From UBA11346 sp038060575 (GTDB taxonomy: Bacteria; Planctomycetota; UBA11346): 64,000 nt of DNA. Shown here one piece after another: positions 7,482 through 17,017 of the stretch (the first letter of the stretch is position 1; every line of letters starts with the position of its first letter). A program made the translations under genes and the position numbers. The notes under the pieces were generated by a model. It did no database searches and was not told where the DNA came from. It saw only the letters and a program-made list of their open reading frames with translations. The DNA lies in assembly GCA_964652775.1 (NCBI GenBank), contig CAZZAM010000009.1, positions 43,111 to 107,110 on the forward strand. Direction: 5' to 3'.

Positions 7482-10400
7482 TTATCGGCGGGCTTTAACG
7501 ACGGCGCGTTGGTAGTCCGGGCGGAGCCAGCGGATGGTGCCGGCGGCTTCTTCGGTGGCGCGTTTGGTATTGAGTTGAACCAAGCGGTCGAGGACGGCGT
7601 CGTCTGGTAGATCGGCGGGCCAGCCGTAGGCCGCTGCGACTTCGGCGTCGAGGCGGTCGTGGATGTCTTTAAGGACAGCGCACAGGCCCTGTTCGTGGAT
7701 CGTTTTCTCTTTGGCAGTCAGCGCCTCGCCGCTGCGCAGTTTGGCGAGGACGTTGTACATGCCGGTCAGCGTGAGGCCGGGATGCGCTGCTTGCTGGCGT
7801 TTGCGATGGGCGTCGAGGTCTTCGCCTAGTTGTCGAATGCGCGCTTGCTGGGCGGCGGGGCAGACGGGGAAGGGGTAGGGGCTAAAGCAGGTGGTATTCG
7901 TCCATGTTGGACGATCTTCAAGAGTGCCGCCAGCTGCGTCAGCCCATATCAAGTGGATACGAGAGGATAGCACGCCCAATATCCAGGCATCGGCGGTTGT
8001 AATCGCATAAAGCTTATGGTCGGGGATGACATCTCCTGCAACAAAAACGAATGGTTTGTGCTTACTGGTTTCAACAGTGCAGATGTACCTATCTAATCCC
8101 AGCAACGCATCCCGTAGCGTCTCGTTCGAGCGACCATGAAGCCACCATTTCTCACGCCGCTGTCGATCTTTATTCTGTTCACGCTCCGGCCTGACATGAT
8201 CGGACAAATGCTGGTAAACAGCGGGAAATCTCTCTCGCAATGCTTCGCCAGTTAATCCAAAACAGTCAATAACCAGACCTGAGTCTCCGCCTTGTAATAA
8301 CTCCTTTCCCTTTTGATACGGCTTGATCACAGAACACGACCCGAACATGGCTGCGGCGTCGTTGGTCAACCGAAAGCCTTCTCCAACCAAGTTCATTCCT
8401 TGAAAACACATGCTGTTGTTTGCCTTCAAATTCCGCGCTCTCGTCACCTGCGCCCCAATCGTCAAATCCGCATTGATCATTCCGCGCCGTTCGGCGTAGG
8501 TAATCGCTGGCACATCACCGACTGTCTCTCCTTCAGCAGCGACCGTCAGCAACCAACCATCGGCTGGGCCAAGGTCTTCGGTGCGACATCCGACGGTCAT
8601 TGCCACACGCACGGAGGCACCCTCAGCGGCGTCCACCCACGGATGGTCGGGAATTGCCCAGGCGATGACCAGAGGCGGACGCACGCCGCCACAGAGCGAC
8701 AACGGCGGAATCATACTCTCGCCGTCGAGATGCCCTTGCACTATCTGACGGTTAAACGTTTGGGTAATTGAGTTGGTGGTGATGAGGCCAAAGCGACGCA
8801 CCGCGTTGGCGCGCACCAGTTGGGCGGCATGGTGCCACCAGTACATCACGAAATCAGCGGTTTCAGGCACCGCGCCCCAGGCCGAGCGAACGGCTTCTAC
8901 GTAACCATCTCCCAATGCTTGGCGCATACGTTTGTTGCCAATGAACGGTGGATTGCCAACGATGTAATCAGCCTGCGGCCATTCCGCAGGAATCACGTTG
9001 TCGTACGTCATCACGGGTGTGCGGGCTTTTTCATCGGGCACCGATGCACCAGTGACCGGATGCGGGCGCGTTGTGTGGCCGTCCCAGATGGTGTCGCCAG
9101 TTGGTTGCACGGTGCCGTGTTCGATCAACGCATCACGACAGGTGATGTTCTTGTAGGCGTGCAATACCGGATCGGGCCATTTATCGTCGGCGTTGCTGCG
9201 GGTCCGACGATGCCACTGCAAATAACCGATCCACAGCACCAGTTCAGCGATGCGCGCCGCACGTGGATTGATCTCCAGGCCAAGGAAATTGCGCGGATCA
9301 ACGTCGAGCTGCGCCATCGCAATACGACTACCAGCCGCGCCTAGTCGGGCTTCTAATCCCAGTACTTCGCCTTCCAACCGTTTGAGATGTTCCAGTGCCA
9401 CATACAGAAAGTTGCCCGATCCACACGCCGGGTCGAGAATCCGCACGGCGGCAAGATGGCGATGAAACGCGGCAACCAGGCGCTGGGCCAACAGCTGTGC
9501 ATGCTCAGACTGATCTTGTGTCTTTTTCGTTTTCTTCGCTGACACCTTGTCTGCGCCAGTTAATTCCTGGATGAGTCGTGCGGCGTTTTTCTTGATCTGA
9601 TCAGCCACCGTGTCGCCTAACAGATCCTCAATCACATCTTGCACTTGCTGCCAGGTGGCGCGCAACGGTTCGGTGATCGTGGCCGACACCAAGCGATCGA
9701 CGTAGGCGCGTGGCGTGTAGTGAGCGCCCAGGCGGTGACGCTCGCGTGGATCGAGAGCACGTTCAAGTAGCGTACCAAAAATAGCCGGCTCGACGGGTGA
9801 CCAATCGAACTCAGCGGTTTGGATCAGCAGATCAAGCTGCGCTTCGGTAACCGGCAAGGCATACGACTCAGCAAACAGCCCGCCATTGAAGTGCAGTACC
9901 TCAGCGCGCAAAGCCTGCGAGAAACCGCCGTGATTCAGATCGCGCCAGAGAATATCCAACGCCGGGGCGAGATGCGTCGCCTTACCACGGAAGCCAATAA
10001 GAAACTCGGTGAACTGACGCGGTTGCATCAGGCCGATGTCTTCGGCAAATGCGCAGAAGAAGTAGCGCATCAGGAAACCAGCGACGCGCTCGGGCGTGTG
10101 TCCGGCGGCTTCCAATTCGCGGGCGATAACGGCCAGGTGTTCGGCGGCATTGCGCGTGACGACTTGGGCTTTGGCCGATGGGTCGAGGGAATAGGGCTCG
10201 GTCCAGATACGGGCGAGTAGCGTGCGCTTGGCCGGATCAACTAGATCAGCGAGACGAATGCGATTCGACGCCGCGTCAGGGAAGGCACTCCAGAAACGAT
10301 TCGTGCGGGTGAAATCGGAGAACAAATCGAAACTGCCGCCGACATCGAGAACGATGAGAAAAGGAACGACGGGTTCGTGCGCCGGATCGAGGGCACGGAC

Positions 10401-10739
10401 GTAACCCTCAGCCTGTTTGCGCGCTCCCAACAACCGTGCTTGGTGAGCTGGCGTGCCGCGCCGATTCGGACCAGAGGCGGTGGACTGTTTGGCCTCCAGC
10501 ACAAAGGACCCACGACGATAGCAGTCGATCCAACCATCCCGTTCGGCACCAGCATCGTCGTGTAGGACAACGGCCTTCTCGAAGACGTAAGCGTTATCGC
10601 CGTCCTTCACCACCGGATCAGGACGTGGCACACCGAGCAGGTCGCACAGTTCAATGACGAAGGACTGGTGATTACCCTTTTCGCTGCCTGAGGATTTCGA
10701 CCATTTAGCGATGAAGGTGTCGACCGACTGCGATTGCAT
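7482..10739 (-). CDS. Type IIG (MmeI-like) restriction-modification enzyme
   Basis: A single-chain enzyme of 1085 residues that should both methylate adenine in a target site and cut unmodified DNA. Residues 1-180 form the nuclease domain with a PD-(D/E)xK pattern: Asp72 and Glu82-Ala-Lys84 (VLEAKQS). A helical linker follows with GAHYTPRAYVDRLV (338-351), typical of the connector. The gamma-class N6-adenine methyltransferase has SAM motif I DPACGSGNFL (436-445) and catalytic motif IV NPPF (596-599). The region about 620-1000 is the likely target-recognition domain. Length and order fit the MmeI/type IIL group. There is no separate specificity subunit. It is intact and has the flanking chromosome's higher G+C, unlike the neighbouring gene pair. 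Confidence 0.9.
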   Translation of the reverse strand: MQSQSVDTFIAKWSKSSGSEKGNHQSFVIELCDLLGVPRPDPVVKDGDNAYVFEKAVVLHDDAGAERDGWIDCYRRGSFVLEAKQSTASGPNRRGTPAHQARLLGARKQAEGYVRALDPAHEPVVPFLIVLDVGGSFDLFSDFTRTNRFWSAFPDAASNRIRLADLVDPAKRTLLARIWTEPYSLDPSAKAQVVTRNAAEHLAVIARELEAAGHTPERVAGFLMRYFFCAFAEDIGLMQPRQFTEFLIGFRGKATHLAPALDILWRDLNHGGFSQALRAEVLHFNGGLFAESYALPVTEAQLDLLIQTAEFDWSPVEPAIFGTLLERALDPRERHRLGAHYTPRAYVDRLVSATITEPLRATWQQVQDVIEDLLGDTVADQIKKNAARLIQELTGADKVSAKKTKKTQDQSEHAQLLAQRLVAAFHRHLAAVRILDPACGSGNFLYVALEHLKRLEGEVLGLEARLGAAGSRIAMAQLDVDPRNFLGLEINPRAARIAELVLWIGYLQWHRRTRSNADDKWPDPVLHAYKNITCRDALIEHGTVQPTGDTIWDGHTTRPHPVTGASVPDEKARTPVMTYDNVIPAEWPQADYIVGNPPFIGNKRMRQALGDGYVEAVRSAWGAVPETADFVMYWWHHAAQLVRANAVRRFGLITTNSITQTFNRQIVQGHLDGESMIPPLSLCGGVRPPLVIAWAIPDHPWVDAAEGASVRVAMTVGCRTEDLGPADGWLLTVAAEGETVGDVPAITYAERRGMINADLTIGAQVTRARNLKANNSMCFQGMNLVGEGFRLTNDAAAMFGSCSVIKPYQKGKELLQGGDSGLVIDCFGLTGEALRERFPAVYQHLSDHVRPEREQNKDRQRREKWWLHGRSNETLRDALLGLDRYICTVETSKHKPFVFVAGDVIPDHKLYAITTADAWILGVLSSRIHLIWADAAGGTLEDRPTWTNTTCFSPYPFPVCPAAQQARIRQLGEDLDAHRKRQQAAHPGLTLTGMYNVLAKLRSGEALTAKEKTIHEQGLCAVLKDIHDRLDAEVAAAYGWPADLPDDAVLDRLVQLNTKRATEEAAGTIRWLRPDYQRAVVKARR

Positions 10740-10848
10740 GGGCCGGACAATAGCGCACTAAACCAGATCGGAAACATCTCCTCCTGCGCGACATTTCCCG
10801 CTGCGCCGTTGGAGAAGGGCAGTCAGGAAAAGGGCACAAATCAGGGAT

Positions 10849-11163
10849 TCAGGACACCCGACGCTCAGCCAACCAGCGTTCCAATGCAACCCGTTCGTAG
10901 ACCACTTTTCGACCGGCTTTGATATAGGGAACTCGCAAGCGCCGACGGCATACCTCAACGCAGAGGGTCTTGGGTGATAGTCCCAGGTACTCGGCTGCCT
11001 GAGCTCGGCTCATCCGCTCTGGAAACGTCGTAGGCGTTATCGGGGCCACCGCTGCCACGGGTTGGCTCGGCTTGTGGACTTTCAAAGCACGGTCGACCGC
11101 CTGCTCTATGAGTGCCTGAAGTTGGTCGGTGGGAATAACGACGATGGAGATGTTGTTCTGCAT
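10849..11163 (-). CDS. Excisionase-family MerR-like HTH protein
   Basis: About 104 residues. The C-terminal 55 residues are a winged-helix HTH_17/excisionase domain: MSRAQAAEYLGLSPKTL, a short turn, then VPYIKAGRKVVYERVALERWLAE, in which the basic wing and final helix match the family. The N-terminal part (NISIVVIPTDQLQALIEQAVDRAL) could be a dimerisation helix. The ATG at 11163 is preferred to an upstream TTG at 11196. In integrative elements such proteins direct excision or repress the divergent replication operon; its position between the cargo genes and the plus-strand replication genes fits either role. Confidence 0.8.
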   Translation of the reverse strand: MQNNISIVVIPTDQLQALIEQAVDRALKVHKPSQPVAAVAPITPTTFPERMSRAQAAEYLGLSPKTLCVEVCRRRLRVPYIKAGRKVVYERVALERWLAERRVS

Positions 11164-11637
11164 GTGGAAAGCCTGCTGATATTTAGATCGGGCCAAGGCG
11201 GCAACTCTTTCTGGCTCCGCATTTTATGCTCAACGTTATTGCGCGGCTTCAGGCTCACGTTCGAGACTAGAAAATCATGCGGGGTTGCGATGGGCAGCGG
11301 GCTAAAAGAAGGCCATCGGCCTATCGTGCGTATTGACGCACAGGCAGTCAGGCTGTATGAACGACACCACAACGTGGCCGGGCAGTTGCAGAGCTGTCGC
11401 TGAAAAAGCAGCGCGATAGCAACGTAATAGCCAAACGGCCCTCGCCCGTCTGATCCTAAATTCAGATGGAGAGCATGCAGCGGAACGTCTGGGTACTCGA
11501 CCCGGAACACAAGACAGGAGTTTCTCCTACCCTAGCTTTCGTCGGCTGGGCGCAGAGTCCCGGATTATAGGAAAACCGGAGACAGGACGCGATCAAGGAA
11601 GCGAGACTTCCCCACCCGCGCTGCTGTCGGAGTCTCC
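11164..11637. promoter_or_regulatory. Divergent control region of the element
   Basis: About 470 bases separate the minus-strand excisionase-like gene from the plus-strand replication operon. No convincing gene is present; a 37-codon plus-strand frame at 11290-11403 lacks a ribosome binding site and family resemblance. The region should contain the two outward promoters and possibly the element's origin, but I see no clear iteron array. Confidence 0.4.
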
Positions 11638-11853
11638 GTGTCCACATCAAACTTACTCGCCCCCTTGGCACCTCTCGCTGTCGAGTTGGGCGCGTCACCA
11701 CAAACCATGCGCAGGCGCGCAGCCGCTGGGCAATTGCCTGGCGCAATCGACGCATCGTCGCGCGGTACGCATCGTCGGCGCTGGATGATTTGCCGTGCCG
11801 ATCTGGCGTCCTATTTGAAGAAATATGATGCGAGTAAGGCGGTGGCCTCATGA
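11638..11853 (+). CDS. Small helix-turn-helix-like protein
   Basis: A basic protein of 71 residues starting at GTG. VELGASPQTMRRRAAAGQLPGAI followed by RRRWMICRADLASYLKK resembles the HTH_17/excisionase fold: recognition helix, wing, and terminal helix. It overlaps the next gene by four bases (ATGA), so it leads a coupled operon ending in the primase-helicase. It probably regulates the element or acts as an accessory excision factor. Specific function unknown. Confidence 0.68.
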   Translation: MSTSNLLAPLAPLAVELGASPQTMRRRAAAGQLPGAIDASSRGTHRRRWMICRADLASYLKKYDASKAVAS

Positions 11854-12206
11854 ACCGTCCCGCTGATTCACGACCATTTCGTAGCGATATCCAGCATACC
11901 ATGCTGATTGTTGCCCCAGAGGTTATGGACCAAGTCCGGCAGGAGTTATTGGCAACTCGACTGGCTGTCGCACGTTTGGAAGCTCGGCTGGAGGATGGAG
12001 TGCAACGTCAGCTACTCAGTCCGCGTGAAGTGGGTTCACGGTACCGCGTCGATCCACGCACAGTGCGAGCGGATTGTCATGCGGGCCGTTTGCGTTGCAT
12101 GTATCGGCAGGGTCGGGGAGGGCAGCGGGGTGCGCTGATCGATCTGAGAGATGCGGCGGAACTCTATGGCGTCGAGTCAATCACGAATGATGCGGGGGCG
12201 TCATGA
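11850..12206 (+). CDS. Helix-turn-helix-like protein of the replication operon
   Basis: A protein of 118 residues. An N-terminal helix (MDQVRQELLATRLAVARLEARL) is predicted to be coiled, and the C-terminal half has an HTH pattern, LSPREVGSRYRVDPRTVRADCHAGRL, then a glycine-rich basic wing GRGGQRGALIDLRD. Both ends overlap neighbours by four bases. The helix-plus-HTH layout parallels the protein at 10849-11163, which suggests paired regulators with opposite transcription. No exact family is recognised. Confidence 0.65.
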   Translation: MNRPADSRPFRSDIQHTMLIVAPEVMDQVRQELLATRLAVARLEARLEDGVQRQLLSPREVGSRYRVDPRTVRADCHAGRLRCMYRQGRGGQRGALIDLRDAAELYGVESITNDAGAS

Positions 12207-12550
12207 CTAACAACAATCACAAATCAGATGATGTTGGTCGCGATGCACCGATGGGAGAAATCGCCTACGACCCAACCGATCCGAGTGTCCGAGATACCGA
12301 TCTGGCCAGCGCTGCTGATCGGGAGTGGGCCAGTTTGCATGGACATCGTCCTGGTGTTTGGCGAGTTCGTCGCTGCATCGGAGCCGAAGGTCCACCGCGT
12401 CAGATCCAACATTTATTTGACCAGATGCCTGTGGTTCTTGTGGTGGTCGTTGCGCCCGGAGCACGCATCCGCCAATCTTGTCCTTCGAAGGAGCAAGCTC
12501 GTTTTGTTGCGCTTAATGATTTCAATTTACTGCGAGGGGACGAGCGATGA
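12203..12550 (+). CDS. Hypothetical protein of the replication operon
   Basis: A protein of 115 residues with an acidic N-terminus (DPTDPSVRDTDLASAADREWA) and a short hydrophobic strand VVLVVVVAPG near residue 78. No family is recognised. Four-base overlaps with both neighbours show that it is expressed with the primase-helicase. It could be a replication accessory protein, but only its position supports that. Confidence 0.6.
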   Translation: MTNNNHKSDDVGRDAPMGEIAYDPTDPSVRDTDLASAADREWASLHGHRPGVWRVRRCIGAEGPPRQIQHLFDQMPVVLVVVVAPGARIRQSCPSKEQARFVALNDFNLLRGDER

Positions 12551-14991
12551 CCGCAACGCCATTCGATCCCGTAGTGTCCGCATTTAGGTCTGTCACAGAT
12601 ACGACGCCGCTAGCTTCTTGGCCACTCAAAGAAGTGGCAGATTTCGTCCGCTCGAAGCAGGTCGAGCCAACCAAGCGCATCCGCCAAACATTTGCCGATG
12701 CCGGTGGAGGTAAGACCGGCAAGAAGGCCATTGCTGATCTCAAAAAGTCGCTGCCCGCCGTTACATTGGCAGGTGTATTTGATCGGCGATCCAACAAGGA
12801 TTGGCGCGAGCCGTCCGAATTGGTCGGCATCGATCTGGACGACATGACGCCCGAAGCGATGGCCGATGCTCGCACAAAGCTGTGCGCATGTCCTCATGTT
12901 GCGCTGCTGTACACATCTCCGTCCGGTGTTGGACTCAAAGGAGCTGTGCGCGTGACCGGGCTGAAACATCAGGCATCTTTGGTGAGACGACTCACAAAAC
13001 ACGAAGGCGACAGCCATTACAGTTGGTCTCGGCCATCAGCGGGTCGCTACAATGATGCGTGGCGCGCTGTGACTCGGTGGTTGGACTCGCTGGGCATGGT
13101 CAATGATCCTTCGACAAAAGATCCCGCCCGTCTCGCTTACTTGGCGCATGACCCGGATGTGTACTACAATCCGCAAGCAGAAGCCCTCGATCTTAGTTTG
13201 TGGCGCGGTTCAGCGTCTACGTCGGCACAAACACCGGTGGAGTTAGCGGCACGTAGTGGGCTAAACGCAATCCCTCTGCTGCCTGTCTCCGATGATGGAG
13301 TTGAACGCCGTGCTTTTGCCTATGTGCGATCTATGCCGGAATCTGTTGACGGCGCTAACGGTTCCAAGTCGATGATGGCCGTGGTGCGTGCGTTGCGCAG
13401 TGGATTCAACCTCGAAGGAGAACTCTTTTGGCGAATTCTCAACACATGGAACGATGAGCGGGCTAAGCCGCCGTGGAGACAGCATGAACTTGATCATGCT
13501 GTCGATTCAGTGGAGAAGGAGCCATCACAGCACGAACGCGGATGGCTGCTCAACAAAAGACAAGAGGACCCATTCAAGGAAGTACTCGGCATGTTGGAGG
13601 AAGATGATGGCAAGCGCGACGATTTCACATTTACAGATGCCGAGCAGGCATGGTATATTGCCAGGCACGCCGGTGACCGTATTCGTTTCGCGGCCGGTGT
13701 AGGTTGGCTGTGGTGGGATGGCAAGCGGTGGGCAACATCAGATGAGCGGGTTCCATCACAGGTGTTGGCGCTAGCTAAGGAGGCTTGGGACAGGCGGTGG
13801 AGCGAAGTGTGCGCGCACTGTGCCAACATGAGTGCGGACAAGGCTGGGAAGATCGTATCACGCGCAAAGCGGCTGGGAGATATGCAGCATATTCGCGCCG
13901 CGCTTGAATTGGCACGGGCAGAGGCAGGCATTGCCATTGACGCAAAAGCACTCGACGCGCATCCATGGTTATTGAACTGTGAAAATGGGACGATCGATTT
14001 GCAGAGTGGGGAACTCCGACCACATCGACGTGAGGATATGTTGACGAAGCTTGCCCCGGTCGAGTACCGACCTGATGCCCGTCACGAGGCATTAGAGCGC
14101 ATCCTGGCCAACATCGGGAGTGCTGATCCGGCATTGCCCAACTTCCTCGCTAGGTGTTTCGGCGTGAGTCTAACCGGTGACGCATCGACCGAGTCCCTGT
14201 TTCTTATTCAAGGAGACGCAGGCAATGGCAAGACGACGTTGACGGAGGCTTTCGCCGCAATTCTTGGCGATTACGCAGTAAAGCTGCCGTTCTCATCGTT
14301 CGTTGCCTCAAAGAACACGGCGCGGTCAGGCCACGGTGCTAGCCCGGATCTCGTGCGTTTGCGTGGGGCACGTTTCGCATTCGCTGCCGAAGGCGAGCAG
14401 TCGGCCAAGCTCGACGCGGGGTTGGTGAAACAGTTGACTGGCAACGAACGGGTGACGGCTCGTCGTCTCTACGCTGATCAAATTGAGTTTGCTCAGACTT
14501 TTAAGCTCTGGCTCGTCTCGAACTTTGACCCGCGCATGGATGCCGATGATGTGGGAATATGGCGTCGTGTCGTGAAGGTGTCGTTTCCGCCACTCGATCC
14601 CGCGAAGCGTGACCCTGGAGTAAAAAAAGCCCTTGTTCAGGATCCCGCTGCTCAAGCTGCGTTGCTGGCCTGGGCGGTGCGCGGCTGCCAGGCCTGGTTG
14701 GCTGCTGGAGGAGGCAGGCGAGGGTTGGAGATCCCAGCCAGCGTCGAAGCGGCGACGCAGGACCTGCGCGATCGGTTCGACACTGTCGCCTTATGGCTGG
14801 GTGAATGCGACGAACATGAAGTTGCTGGGAAGCCAGCGAGTGAAGTTCGTTGCGCCTATGAGACGTGGTGCCGTGGGACGGGAGCCTATCCGCTTGGAGG
14901 AAACAGGTTCAACGACGCCCTGCGCAGCCGGGGGTGGCGTCAAGAACGGCCACGAGTGAATGGCGAAAGGACGCGCATATGGGTCCGCTGA
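12547..14991 (+). CDS. D5-type primase-helicase
   Basis: A protein of 814 residues expected to initiate replication of the excised element. Residues about 30-210 resemble the VirE/BT4734-like primase-associated domain found at the N-terminus of such proteins, with SELVGIDLDDMTPE and YTSPSGVGLKGAVRV. A PriCT-like helical region follows (about 260-330). The D5_N/SF3 helicase part starts near 470 with NCENGTIDLQSGELRPH; the P-loop GDAGNGKTT lies at about 556-564, and the later KLWLVSNFDPRMD and IWRRVVKVSF match SF3 motif C and the arginine-containing end. It is the last gene of the overlapping operon. D5-like enzymes are typical of phages, phage satellites and some plasmids. Confidence 0.9.
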   Translation: MTATPFDPVVSAFRSVTDTTPLASWPLKEVADFVRSKQVEPTKRIRQTFADAGGGKTGKKAIADLKKSLPAVTLAGVFDRRSNKDWREPSELVGIDLDDMTPEAMADARTKLCACPHVALLYTSPSGVGLKGAVRVTGLKHQASLVRRLTKHEGDSHYSWSRPSAGRYNDAWRAVTRWLDSLGMVNDPSTKDPARLAYLAHDPDVYYNPQAEALDLSLWRGSASTSAQTPVELAARSGLNAIPLLPVSDDGVERRAFAYVRSMPESVDGANGSKSMMAVVRALRSGFNLEGELFWRILNTWNDERAKPPWRQHELDHAVDSVEKEPSQHERGWLLNKRQEDPFKEVLGMLEEDDGKRDDFTFTDAEQAWYIARHAGDRIRFAAGVGWLWWDGKRWATSDERVPSQVLALAKEAWDRRWSEVCAHCANMSADKAGKIVSRAKRLGDMQHIRAALELARAEAGIAIDAKALDAHPWLLNCENGTIDLQSGELRPHRREDMLTKLAPVEYRPDARHEALERILANIGSADPALPNFLARCFGVSLTGDASTESLFLIQGDAGNGKTTLTEAFAAILGDYAVKLPFSSFVASKNTARSGHGASPDLVRLRGARFAFAAEGEQSAKLDAGLVKQLTGNERVTARRLYADQIEFAQTFKLWLVSNFDPRMDADDVGIWRRVVKVSFPPLDPAKRDPGVKKALVQDPAAQAALLAWAVRGCQAWLAAGGGRRGLEIPASVEAATQDLRDRFDTVALWLGECDEHEVAGKPASEVRCAYETWCRGTGAYPLGGNRFNDALRSRGWRQERPRVNGERTRIWVR

Positions 14992-15162
14992 TTAATTGGC
15001 CAATGATGAATTGGACCCACTTGGACCGGGGTTCCTTTAACTTTTCCATGTGCGCGCGCATGAAGGAAAGTTTTGGCAAGGCTGGTCCAACCTGGTCCCC
15101 TTTCCTTGGCCTACCCCCGTCACGAACGGGAAAGACCGCACCGAAACACCTTAGAGGTAAAG

Positions 15163-15573
15163 ATGCCTGACGACTCTGCGGCTGGATCCCAGCAAGAGGA
15201 ACAGGGTATCCTAATGGCAAGGGACGCCGCATCTGGCCGTTTCCTTCCAGGGAATAGATATGGTGGCAACCCCGCCGCTGGCCGAATTACAGCCCTTCGC
15301 GCTGAGGTACTTCAATCGATTGACCCCCGGGAGATCCGCGTGGCCCTGGCAGCCCTCTATCAGATGGGAGTCGAGGACCATAACGTCTCGGCATTGGTTG
15401 CTTGGCTTGGCTATGTTCTAGGAAGACCACGAGAGGGTGGTCTGATTTCAGAGGCTATGGCAGCAGATGAACAATCAGGCGAGATGCGTGGACGAGACCT
15501 CCTGTTGCTAAGTGATGCGGAGTTGATGCGGATGATTGCTACGGCTTATCCCCAAAGGGGTGATCCGGCGTAG
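15163..15573 (+). CDS. Small protein with DUF5681-like N-terminal motif
   Basis: A protein of 136 residues. GAGGT lies just upstream of the ATG at 15163; the open frame extends to 15073 but with no better start. The segment RDAASGRFLPGNRYGGNPAAGR resembles the G.F..G..GNP.GR motif seen at the N-terminus of many phage- and element-encoded proteins (DUF5681-like). The rest is helical (EVLQSIDPREIRVALAALYQ). It might be a packaging-like or mobilisation-related factor; the evidence is limited to that motif and its place after the replication gene. Confidence 0.6.
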   Translation: MPDDSAAGSQQEEQGILMARDAASGRFLPGNRYGGNPAAGRITALRAEVLQSIDPREIRVALAALYQMGVEDHNVSALVAWLGYVLGRPREGGLISEAMAADEQSGEMRGRDLLLLSDAELMRMIATAYPQRGDPA

Positions 15574-15690
15574 TCAAGTTGGAAAGATGCTGGGCGTGTA
15601 TTCTGAATTCAGTGGGGTTTGCATAACGTTGTTCAATTTTTCGATGTCGTCGCTAACATCTGAGATGTCCAGATTAATGGAAAATCAACG

Positions 15691-16035
15691 TCACGTTTTG
15701 ATGGTGAAAACATTATGACGCACGCAGTCGTTATAGAACGCCTCATTTTCCAATGCCAAATCCAAGGCATTTGCTGCATCGCCTAACTTGGAGGCATGGA
15801 CCAGCCAACAGGAACCCAGTAGCACAGCTAGGGCAAAGTACCAAAGAATGAAAAAGAAAAGGACAAGGCCCGTAATCGCTCCCAATCCTCCGAGAATTTC
15901 CCATAAGTATGCGGCTGCTTTATGGGGTATCGGAGTGTATCGACTATTTTTCAATATGTAGTTGGCTCTCTCATAACTGGTAAAAACCTTCTTTGAACCA
16001 GTTTGATGGATTTGGATAAATTCTTGGTGATTCAT
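15691..16035 (-). CDS. Small membrane protein
   Basis: About 114 residues. Two hydrophobic segments lie together near residues 48-75 (LWEILGGLGAITGLVLFFFILWYFALAVLLG, quoted in part as helix pair), with a hydrophilic N-terminus and a C-terminal helix. Start alternatives are 16053 and upstream codons inside the lipoprotein gene. It follows the lipoprotein gene in the same direction, so both may act at the envelope. No family recognised. Confidence 0.6.
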   Translation of the reverse strand: MNHQEFIQIHQTGSKKVFTSYERANYILKNSRYTPIPHKAAAYLWEILGGLGAITGLVLFFFILWYFALAVLLGSCWLVHASKLGDAANALDLALENEAFYNDCVRHNVFTIKT

Positions 16036-16064
16036 GTTATGAGCACAATTCATTGTGCGACTGT

Positions 16065-16514
16065 TTACTTGGTGATGTCGCCGATGACTGCCGAGATGTC
16101 TGTCTTGAGGGTACTCAAGTCCGTGCTGTCGTAACCCTCGACCCAACAGTTGAACTCCCACCACGCCGCCTCGGTCCTGATTTCGATGACGTCGGTATCG
16201 CTCTGGATCTTGGCAATCACGCGCTTGCGATATGAAGCACCGTCTGGCCCCGAGGAATAGCGCTCACGTATCAGTTTGTATGCCGTGCGAATGTAGCCGG
16301 TGTCTTTGTTCATCACCTCAAGGTCATAGCTCTTGGCGAGTAGATCCGCGACCTTCTGCCACGCCGCATCCTTGGCCAGGCCTTTACGAATAGTGATAGA
16401 GTTCCAAGTGGCGGGCTGTTCTACGAATGACTGGGGGCGTGTTGTCTGGCAGCCCGAAAACAGGCACATGGCGAGTATAAACAGAGTTGTGAATAAAAAG
16501 GAGCGGATGGACAT
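16065..16514 (-). CDS. Putative lipoprotein of the element
   Basis: A protein of 149 residues with a lipoprotein signal: a basic start, the hydrophobic stretch FLFTTLFILAMCLF and the lipobox FSGC with Cys22. GAGG precedes the ATG. The mature part has mixed alpha/beta character with a VIEIRTEAAWWEFNCWVEG strand region. It is transcribed toward the small membrane protein. An envelope lipoprotein on such an element could act in surface exclusion, but nothing in the sequence proves it. Confidence 0.7.
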   Translation of the reverse strand: MSIRSFLFTTLFILAMCLFSGCQTTRPQSFVEQPATWNSITIRKGLAKDAAWQKVADLLAKSYDLEVMNKDTGYIRTAYKLIRERYSSGPDGASYRKRVIAKIQSDTDVIEIRTEAAWWEFNCWVEGYDSTDLSTLKTDISAVIGDITK

Positions 16515-16607
16515 GTGACCTCAGAGACAGGGGGCGTTGAGTGGTATTGTGAACTAAACCACCCAATGCAAGCATGCAACGAACGACAAACCCGATAGCC
16601 TGATCGG

Positions 16608-16922
16608 GTGGGCTTCGCTGAAGAACTACGTCGCCGCCTCACTGGCGGGAAAATGTCGCTGCGGACTGTCGCCCGTCGGGTCGGCATAGGCCATGGACTG
16701 CTTAGTCTCGCGTCGCGCGGGCTGTGCCCCTTTCCCGTCCGTCATGTCGAACTGTTGGCCGATGCGCTGGAATTAGCGGGTACCGAGCGGGAGGCGTTCA
16801 TTGTTGCCGCTGCCCTGGAAACAGCGCATCCAGTCTTTCGGGCCTATGTTGAGCGCTTGGAGGCGGGATCGCCAACTCGCTCCAGGACTTCACGCGGTCA
16901 GAGGACAACCCGTCCCAGGTAG
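16608..16922 (+). CDS. XRE-family HTH regulator
   Basis: A protein of 104 residues starting at GTG. Residues 3-60 form an XRE/Cro-type domain: FAEELRRRLTGGKMSLRTVARRVGI, a turn, LLSLASRG and then VRHVELLADALEL. The last 25 residues are basic and Ser/Thr/Arg-rich. It lies next to the right end of the element on the opposite strand from tRNA-Cys and is likely a repressor of element genes. Confidence 0.72.
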   Translation: MGFAEELRRRLTGGKMSLRTVARRVGIGHGLLSLASRGLCPFPVRHVELLADALELAGTEREAFIVAAALETAHPVFRAYVERLEAGSPTRSRTSRGQRTTRPR

Positions 16923-17017
16923 GGGATTGGGGTGTGCCAAGGCTAAGGCTCGAATACTTCCCCCAGACCTCCCCCAAGATGCGAAACGGCACCTCAATTT
17001 TTAGACGTATTAAACAC

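Noticed and set aside
7482..10739. DISARM or BREX methyltransferase
   Set aside because: No drm or brx partner gene (helicase, PLD nuclease, PglZ) lies nearby, and an N-terminal nuclease domain makes a single-chain type IIG enzyme more likely.
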